NCBI GenBank assembly: GCA_008638375.1 | Contig: CM018037.1 | Location: 29,510,576 to 29,574,575 of the forward strand | Direction: 5' to 3' | Length of the DNA stretch: 64,000 bases | Source: Nyssa sinensis | Lineage: Eukaryota; Streptophyta; Magnoliopsida; Cornales; Nyssaceae | In this document: positions 58,801-64,000 of the stretch, one piece after another | How positions within the stretch are numbered: position 1 is the first letter of the stretch | Layout: each line of letters begins with the position of its first letter | Made by a program: the position numbers and the translations under genes | Notes under the pieces: model-generated | Seen by the model: only the letters and a program-made list of their open reading frames with translations | The model's database searches: none | What the model was told of the DNA's origin: nothing

Positions 58801-61375
58801 GCTCCAATAACCATTGCTACACCACAACTGCCTTCGCTTCTATTGTTGCAAACCAAATCGATATGTATTGGCATCATAATGAACCCTGACACTTGGTAAT
58901 TCTCAATAAGTTGCTACCAAGAGAGCAAGAGAGTGTCCTAGGGAGAAGGTCATTCCCTAAATTCTCAATATACAATGGGGTGTTACTTTGTGTCTTACAA
59001 TCTTTCACTTTGCAAGAGCCTCTTCCTTATTGGCTACTCTTTAAAATACCCCTCCAATAAACCATTACCAATAACATCTTAAGAAAGAACCATGGGTGGT
59101 CATTTTGCTATAACCAACCCCAAGAATCTCCACCTTAATGGTAAAATCACCAATGGAATCTCCACCTTAATGGTAAAATCACCAATGCCATGACATGCCA
59201 ATCCACCACCTTCACTAACTCAAAAACTCATTAAGCTAAACCAATCCCATATCAACTTCTTGTACCCACAAACCACAACCACAAACTGGGTAGTAATCAA
59301 GTTATATAACCATGCCTACTTAAACACTTTGATGACTACACATCTCCACCTAATATGGTGATCTATAACATCATTCCAAGTTTTTTTTTAATAGGTAAAT
59401 CACACGTACACTTTGCCCCCAAGGTGACTTGAACCCTCAATTTCCTATATGGGGAGGTGGAAGAGATACCAGCCAAACTAGAGCTTGTTGGTATTCCAAG
59501 TTTTACCACTTCGGGCCAAAAGCCTGCAATTTTCCTTCCAAATTTCTCTATCAAGCATCTCTAGAAACACTTTGTAAGCCACACTTATGAGCCAACCCGA
59601 ATGATTGAGATGAAAAACCCATATGCTATAAATCTATAAGAAGCAACCATTGAACACCTTCCACTCAAATCATGAAATTTTGATACCACGTTACAAAGAA
59701 ATGTAATACCTCCAAGAATCACGTGCAACAAATTACAATGGAGAAAAATAAAGACAACAAACCACAACCAATAGCACAAAGGATTTACATGGTTCAACAC
59801 TAAGCCAACATCCATAGACAAACCTATAAGAGAATGATTCACTATAAAATTGGTAATTACAACATTCATTGAATTACAATTTTTATAAGATAACCCAGTG
59901 AAACAAATACTCCCTCCTCTCAACTCACCCAATTAACCTAATAACTATTGCAACACCACAACTAACCTTCACTTCCATTGTAGCATCCCAGATTAATTTG
60001 TGTTGGCACCGCTCATGACCTTAAGCCTTGGTAATGCACCATGAGTTGCAACCATTAGAGGAACAAAGCTAGGAATGGCAATTTGTCCCGCCCCGCCCCG
60101 CCCCGCCCCGTCCCGCTCTTAATGGGGCGGGTATGGAATGTTCAGAAACAGGGTCAGAGTGGGACTTTTAAAACCCCGTCGGGTTCAGGCAAGGTCGGGA
60201 GGATTGTCACCGCGCCCCCGTTTACATAATAGTTTTTTTTTTTTATTATCCCTATATACACTATATTTACTAATAAACAACACTATATAAAATTAATTTT
60301 AAGGTTTTTCATATCACACTCATATTTTTTTTTTTTTTGTATTGGTTATTTTGATATAAAATTTTAATTTATCTATCAAAAAAAAGTTTTAACTTAAGAA
60401 AAAACTATATTGGGGTTCGGGGCAGGGTCGAGGTCGAGGTCGAGGTCGGGGTGAACCTCTAGACGGGCAGGGCGGGATGGGGAATCTAAACGGGGTTGGG
60501 GTTAAGGAAGATGCACCCCACCCCAAACCCGCCCCATTGCCATTCCTAAATAGAGCAGCCTAGGGAGAAAGCCACTCCCCAGAGTCCCCAACACGTGCTA
60601 CAATGTGCCTCAAACACTCTCATCACATTCCAAGAGCCACTTACCTTCCTTAAATACATGGGGATTGGGGAGCCAATATCAAATATTGGCTATTACTGAT
60701 CAATATATATGTATGTGTATATATATATATATATAAAATCACAGGAAAGAAATATTACCAACCCCAAGAAGTCTTATTAGCAAGTTGTCAGCCCAAAAAC
60801 GTGTTGAAATTTATCTTTCCAAAATAAAATGAGACTGTGTCAGCGAATGAGAAAACACTTGAACCAAAGGCTTTTTTGTACTCCAAACTCAATAGTATTA
60901 GCTGTTTTTTAGTATTTATTTCTAGGATTGACCACAACAATACATCAAACAGAACCAAAATTGACATATTTAGGCAACAATAATGGAACAAAATTTTAGG
61001 GGATTGAGATGAAAATTAAAACCCACCAAAAATATCACATGAATTCACGTACTTCCAAGTTGAGCCGGAAGTTCAAAAAAAAAAAGTGTAACAGTCGAAA
61101 TTTTGGAGAGATGTGAGTACCGGTGGCTTTGTGGCGTGGCCTCTGAACAATGTTTCGGAAGATAATGCGAGGCTCGGTCTCTCCTGCCCATCTGTAAATC
61201 ATGAAATTAAATCAGATATTTGTTTTCGTGAGCTTGTATAATTATAAAAGTCACTTAGGGATTTGCTGTTATACCCAATTCTGAAATAAGAGCCGCCATT
61301 ATCGATAACTATTGGATGAGAGGGAGGGAACAGATGGTAGTCAGTTTGTCTCTGTGTTTGGGATATAAACGGCAT
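46871..61375 (-). CDS. ARP5: Actin-related protein 5 (ARP5)
   Basis: Nuclear actin-related subunit of the INO80 chromatin-remodelling complex; in Arabidopsis it is needed for growth and DNA repair. Exons on the - strand: 61375-61275, 61191-61121, 53552-53428, 51605-51561, 50225-50123, 49793-49684, 49434-49325, 49237-49147, 49066-48635, 48206-48079, 47790-47451 and 47368-46871. All are GT-AG, the phase is continuous, and the product is 717 aa. The start MPFISQTQRQTDY matches the family; an in-frame ATG at 61414 would add 13 residues. DNGGSYFRIGWAGETEPR at about 24-41 is the first nucleotide-binding loop. HPVLITECACNP and GGYHVTDYLKQLLSLKYP are family blocks. Residues about 250-530 are the charged, coiled-coil ARP5 insertion. 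The C terminus carries SILMTGGSCLFPG (adenosine loop) and GEDWLRRYQLRY. Exon 4 is only 45 bp. Confidence 0.95.
50226..51560 (-). other. ARP5 intron 4
   Basis: A 1335-bp intron that holds the MITE at 50893-51378 and a 13-G run at 51479-51491. The + strand ORF at 50632-50853 has no recognisable content. Confidence 0.8.
50893..51378. mobile_element. MITE, GAAGCACGGACAC-end family, copy 1
   Basis: About 486 bp. Terminal inverted repeats read AAGAAGCACGGACA on the left and TGTCCATGCTTC on the right, followed by repeats of GGACAC. It is flanked by an exact 11-bp direct repeat, TAAACTATAGT, at 50882-50892 and 51379-51389. Target duplications of 9-11 bp point to the Mutator superfamily. No transposase. 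Confidence 0.75.
51606..53427 (-). other. ARP5 intron 3
   Basis: An 1822-bp intron containing the second MITE copy and a 13-G run at 52543-52555. Otherwise AT-rich; ORFs here are random. Confidence 0.8.
51895..52374. mobile_element. MITE, GAAGCACGGACAC-end family, copy 2
   Basis: Starts AAGAAGCACGGATACGGACA and ends GAGTGTCCGTACTTCATAA. The interior aligns with copy 1 (TCAAAAAAG, ATAATAAAA, ATTATTTCAAT, GTATAAAAATAC). It lies about 520 bp away, in the adjacent intron of ARP5. The flanking duplication is not clear. Confidence 0.7.
54186..55103. mobile_element. Non-autonomous hAT-like element with possible captured exon
   Basis: About 918 bp. The ends read TAGGAATGGCAATGG and ATTGCCATCCCTA, which are inverted repeats with one mismatch. 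It is flanked by an exact 8-bp duplication AGTACAAG at 54178-54185 and 55104-55111. The ends are very C/G-rich (CCCCGCCCC; CCAACCCCAACC). The interior differs in composition and has on the - strand a leader-like tract, an ATG at about 54724 and a short frame ending at a GT donor. No transposase. The + strand ORF that crosses its left end is an artefact. Confidence 0.85.
54655..54840 (-). pseudogene. Possible captured 5' exon inside the hAT-like element
   Basis: On the - strand, a CT-rich leader-like tract is followed by an ATG and a 24-codon frame (MDCASKTTMIDHVHPFKHLH...) that runs into CATG/GTTCGT, a plausible splice donor, and then AT-rich intron-like DNA. This is what a host gene's first exon and intron start would look like after capture by a transposon. 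I do not recognise the parent gene. It is not part of the ARP5 frame. Confidence 0.35.
56538..56868 (+). mobile_element. TRIM-like miniature LTR retrotransposon, truncated
   Basis: A 151-bp LTR at 56538-56688 (TGTACTATCCCACATCG ... GGTGGTACA) has TG...CA ends. Two bases later comes TGGTATTAGAGTCGGC, matching the usual initiator-Met primer-binding site. After about 95 bp of internal sequence a second LTR begins at about 56800 (AGTATCCCACACGGGTTGGG) but is cut at about 56868 where the LINE starts. It encodes no protein, as expected of TRIMs. Confidence 0.75.
56869..57300 (-). mobile_element. 5'-truncated LINE (L1-type) relic
   Basis: On the - strand, 57300-57060 encodes LFGVSWVNAGLNKDVLLRW, then a WRMTPLFVIWCLWIKRNRNIF block, the usual C-terminal region of plant L1-type ORF2 proteins (after the reverse transcriptase). 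The frame is short and interrupted. The 3' end (- strand) has the usual GGGTGCCTTATT.AT tail and finishes in AAAAAAAA at about 56871-56878, inside the TRIM's second LTR. Confidence 0.7.
57304..57425. repeat. 61-bp tandem duplication
   Basis: TCCAACTGGACCCTGTTCTC starts at 57304 and 57365; both copies continue to TTGGTTGGT.ACTGCCCT with few differences. Confidence 0.9.
58560..59060. repeat. Dispersed repeat, copy 1
   Basis: Begins GAAATGTAATTCCTCCAAGA and passes through AAATAAAGATAACAAACCACAA, AGAGAATGATTCGCC and CCTAGGGAGAAGG. The same order of blocks recurs from 59690. The block TTTACATGGTTCAACAC in copy 2 is of a type common in plant LTR-retrotransposon LTRs, so both may be LTR relics; I cannot name the family. 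Confidence 0.55.
59381..59492 (-). mobile_element. tRNA-type SINE
   Basis: Read on the - strand it starts ACCAACAAGCTCTAGTTTGG, has a B box GGTTCAAGTCACC at 59423-59435 and ends in an A run. Flanking direct repeats ATTCCAAG (extending into TTTT) lie at 59373-59380 and 59493-59500. The A-box region TAGTTTGGCTGG is at about 59472-59483. No protein coding. Confidence 0.75.
59690..60690. repeat. Dispersed repeat, copy 2, split by a hAT-like element
   Basis: Related to 58560-59060 (GAAATGTAATACCTCCAAGA, AATAAAGACAACAAACCACAA, AGAGAATGATTCACTAT). It is interrupted at 60070-60548 by the hAT-like element, after which CCTAGGGAGAAAGCCACTCCC resumes the alignment with copy 1. This gives a relative age: repeat first, hAT later. 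Confidence 0.6.
60070..60548. mobile_element. Short non-autonomous hAT-like element
   Basis: 479 bp with perfect 13-bp inverted ends, TAGGAATGGCAAT and ATTGCCATTCCTA. The flanking octamers AACAAAGC (60062-60069) and AATAGAGC (60549-60556) match at six of eight positions, a decayed duplication. It has subterminal (CCCCG)n and (GGTCGA)n runs and an AT-rich centre. It shares ends with the element at 54186-55103. No ORF. Confidence 0.85.
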
Positions 61376-61640
61376 TCTCTCTTTCACAACAACAAGGATC
61401 AACGTCCGCACCAAACTGTTGGGAGTGAAAGCCCTAGACTGAAGCTCACCGAACTGTTGGGCGTAACAGCCCTAGACTGAAGCTTAACAACAACAGATTA
61501 CAGACCATCAAGGAGGGAGGGGTCATACCGGACCGGCTGGTTCCACAATATCGAACCGGTTTGATCTGAACCGGTTTACGTTGCAGAGGGAAAAGGTACA
61601 TTCCCCAGTTTATCTTGACAGTGGAAAAGGTTTAGGGAAA
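61376..61640 (-). promoter_or_regulatory. ARP5 leader and promoter region
   Basis: Contains a 38-bp tandem duplication (AACTGTTGGG at 61414 and 61452, each ending CCCTAGACTGAAGCT), and upstream a GAACCGGTTTGATC/GAACCGGTTTACG doublet of the palindrome AACCGGTT. No convincing TATA box. The transcription start is not determined. Confidence 0.45.
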
Positions 61641-62660
61641 AATACTAAAAAAATTTTTAAAATAAAATTTTTAATTTAAAAAGTATATAATATATTTTTT
61701 TATATAAAAATTAAAAAAAATTAACGTAAAAAGAATTTAATTATTAACTCGTCACGTTGGAAACCGTCAATTCGGTCCCTAATAAAACGATTTTGGAAAA
61801 AGTATTTTTAATTTGTTAGAGTTTGAGATGTGTTTAGAGAGAAATGTCTTGATTATATAAAATAAAATATAAAATAATTTTTTGTATTATATAAGTCATG
61901 TTTATAATAATATTTTTTAGTCATTTATTAAAAGTTTAAATAAATTTTTTGTTTTACGTGTTTAAAATAGAAAATAATGTTATTTTAATTTTTTATAAAT
62001 ATGTATATTTTTTATTTTTCACATCATTTTATTTAAAATATGTTAATTACAAATAATTTAATAAAATAATTAAATAAATAAAGATTCCGATAGAAACCTG
62101 GCCAGTTTATTACAAAGTTTAAATAAATTTAGAAAGAAACTTTTTTTCCACAAAGCGAAATTAAGAAAAGTCCCGGCCCAAACCCACCCCGTGGCCTAGA
62201 AAAAGTGGTCTGGGTTTAGCATTGGTCTGGGATTGCCTGGCAAAGCGGGGGAAAAGCTGGGTTTCGTTTTCGCCATGGGCCTGATTTGATTTTAATTTTT
62301 AAAACATATTTCAAGCTACGGACATGAAGTGCCCTTTGGGGTTCTCTTTTGAAACCCCCACCTCATAGACACGCTCGTGGTCATTAGGCCTCAATTTGGA
62401 GTAAAGTTACTAGCTCGTAGTTGAGATTGGGCTGAACCGGGGTTGGCTCCAGCCCAAGTTAAGTACCAAGCCCAGTGGGCTCCCTAAGTTGTATAGCTCA
62501 TTGCATAACTCATGCAACTATGCATTTCCAAGTTGAAAGACCAGACCCAACTTCAATTTGTCAAAACCACTTGAATTTCACATTTTTGTTCACGTGATAA
62601 AATCTTTAGTAGTCTCTCTCTCTCACTCTCACTCTCATTTTTATTTGTTTTTGTATACTA
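61641..62660. other. Intergenic, no gene seen
   Basis: AT-rich to about 62160, then about 300 bp of higher GC (GGCCCAAACCCACC, GGGCCTGATTTG, AAGCCCAGTGGGCT). The GGCCCA/TGGGCC words (site-II-like) often occur in plant promoters, but no coding exon follows in the window. Confidence 0.4.
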
Positions 62661-62664
62661 AATA

Positions 62665-62924
62665 CTTCCTCCGTCCTGAATTAAAAATCCCTAATTTCAT
62701 TTTGAGATGTCTCATAATAAGAGTTATGTTTAAAAAATTAATGTATAAATAATTGTGAAATTTTTAAATTACCCTCATAAATTTAATGTGAATGTACTAC
62801 TCAATGTGAATGAAGGTTAGTTTTGTAAATTTATCCACTTAATAAAGTGTAAAAACATTAAATGATTGTCCAAAATAAAAAGTTAGTTTTCTCAAAAAAG
62901 ATTATTAATTCGGGATAGAGGGAG
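62665..62924. mobile_element. Stowaway-type MITE (Tc1/mariner)
   Basis: 260 bp. The left end is CTTCCTCCGTCCTGAATTA and the right end, reversed, is CTCCCTCTATCCCGAATTA. It is flanked by TA on both sides (62663-62664 and 62925-62926). The CTCCCTCCGT end and TA target are the Stowaway signature. The interior is AT-rich and non-coding. Confidence 0.88.
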
Positions 62925-62926
62925 TA

Positions 62927-64000
62927 TGTTTTTGGCATTTCGACTGAAGGGTGAAATTCACGATTACAAGCCATGATTTTGCCAATCAAGCTATTTGGAA
63001 ATTTAAAAAATTGACAGCTAACGGGAATAAGTAGAGTCAAACGGACTCTAAATTTGCCCTTTTTATTTTATTTTTGATCCCAATGGTTGGCTACCTCCTA
63101 ATAGCTCTCTTTTGCCCCTAAAGGTTCTTCAAAATTCAAACAAAGATTGAAGTAGAATTTAATATAATCTACACACACCCAAAATGTACATGCCTTTGTG
63201 GCATAAATTAACTTTTGAATTTATCACATTTTGTGATAATTACTATAATTTTATTATTTTATTAAAATTATAAAGCCGTCAAACTCATGCGATGAGTTCA
63301 AAGAATAACTTTTCTTCACCAAGTGAAGCCCGGAGAAATAGGGTTTGATGTACAAACAAGAAGCACTCATTATGGATTGAATTATTGTACCAGATGAGAA
63401 GCTGGAAAACCTCAGACATACAAGTGTACTTTGTACTAGATATCTGGTCTCTTTGTCTCTCAGGTTGAGGAATGTAGATCTTCTATTTCAGCATAGGATC
63501 CCTTGCACTGGCTCGTAATATATGGGTACACTCCATTAGATTTCCCCATCTCGTGGGTCTCACAAATATTATCGTACGGTTACAACAGCATCAGTCAAAG
63601 GGCCATGATGAGATCTGATCTTGAAATCAAATAATGCTATAAACTTAATTACTATGGTAAAAAAAAATTGTAAGCGTCACTCACGAGTGTTTAATATTTG
63701 TGATTTAATTTACATGTATAATATACACGTATGTATAAATATATATAAAATGAGTATATGTAATACATGTGCCAATTACGAGTACAATTACTATTGATAC
63801 TAACATTCCTCTATTATGTTATTATTTTTTATTAATATCAAATTGCGGGTTCTCATATTTATTTCAAAATTTGAATGCACTTGGGGTTGTTAAAAGAAAC
63901 AACATATGGGCTTTGTTAAAAGTTCATCAGCCTAAGTAAGGAAATATATTAAATAATTTTGGATTACATGATTTCAACACTTAAACGATGGATTATGTAG
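62927..64000. other. Intergenic, no gene seen
   Basis: AT-rich to the end of the window. A slightly GC-richer piece at about 63280-63620 has no convincing frame. Nothing else can be supported. Confidence 0.5.

Larger units (their letters stand above)
53553..61120 (-). other. ARP5 intron 2, 7.6 kb and transposon-filled
   Basis: Bounded by ACCG/GTACTC and GATGTAG/GTGAA. It holds two hAT-like elements, a TRIM, a LINE relic, a SINE, a duplicated dispersed repeat and a tandem duplication, annotated separately. The remaining stretches (53560-54170, 55110-56530, 57430-58560) show no gene, although 55370-56520 is only moderately AT-rich and may be an older element. Confidence 0.8.

Noticed and set aside
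1..64000. Search for tRNA, rRNA or snRNA genes
   Set aside because: None was seen by eye on either strand; a covariance-model scan would be needed to exclude them.

Overview
The window looks like nuclear DNA from a eudicot plant. It is AT-rich, its genes have many GT-AG introns, the proteins belong to plant families, and the space between genes is filled with plant-type transposons (Ty1/copia, hAT-like, Stowaway, TRIM, SINE, LINE and MITE remnants) and long AT, GA and CA microsatellites. There are no bacterial-style operons, CRISPR arrays or phage genes. The species cannot be named from the sequence alone.

Four intact protein-coding genes can be built from exon homology and splice-site phase. 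(1) On the + strand, 20563-24903: a telomere repeat-binding (TRP/TRFL) protein, 9 coding exons, 702 aa, with a ubiquitin-like fold and a C-terminal telobox Myb domain; a non-coding leader exon probably lies near 18.6 kb. (2) On the + strand, 33480-35726: a single-exon GRAS transcription factor of the LISCL (SCL14/SCL33-like) group, 748 aa, with a spliced leader carrying a 7-codon uORF. (3) On the - strand, 44326-41114: FZR3/CCS52B, a Cdh1-type activator of the anaphase-promoting complex, 10 exons, 489 aa, with mitosis-type MSA motifs in its promoter. (4) On the - strand, 61375-46871: actin-related protein 5 (ARP5, INO80 complex), 12 exons, 717 aa, with a 7.6-kb second intron packed with transposons. 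Gene 2 converges on gene 3; genes 3 and 4 are in the same orientation. All four act in the nucleus (telomeres, transcription, APC/C, chromatin remodelling), but nothing shows they are co-regulated.

Layout. 0-6 kb: intergenic, with a 114-bp hairpin MITE, a likely hAT derivative, AT-rich repeats and a telo-box region without a gene. 6.1-13.6 kb: one complete but dead copia retrotransposon on the - strand, with 1.3-kb LTRs and an ATTAA target duplication. 13.6-18.5 kb: intergenic, with a probable SMXL gene fragment and one unassigned ORF. 18.5-25 kb: TRP gene. 25-32.6 kb: repeats, a SINE and foldbacks. 32.6-36 kb: GRAS gene. 36-41 kb: tandem duplications and a MITE-containing repeat array. 41-44.6 kb: FZR3. 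44.6-46.8 kb: AT repeats. 46.8-61.4 kb: ARP5 with two hAT-like elements, a TRIM, a LINE relic, a SINE and two related MITEs in its introns. 61.4-64 kb: a short promoter duplication and a Stowaway MITE.

I found no convincing new biological system. The points most worth a second look are the MSA motifs near the FZR3 start, a hAT-like element that seems to carry a captured host 5' exon, the MITE-containing segmental array, and a dispersed AT-rich repeat family.
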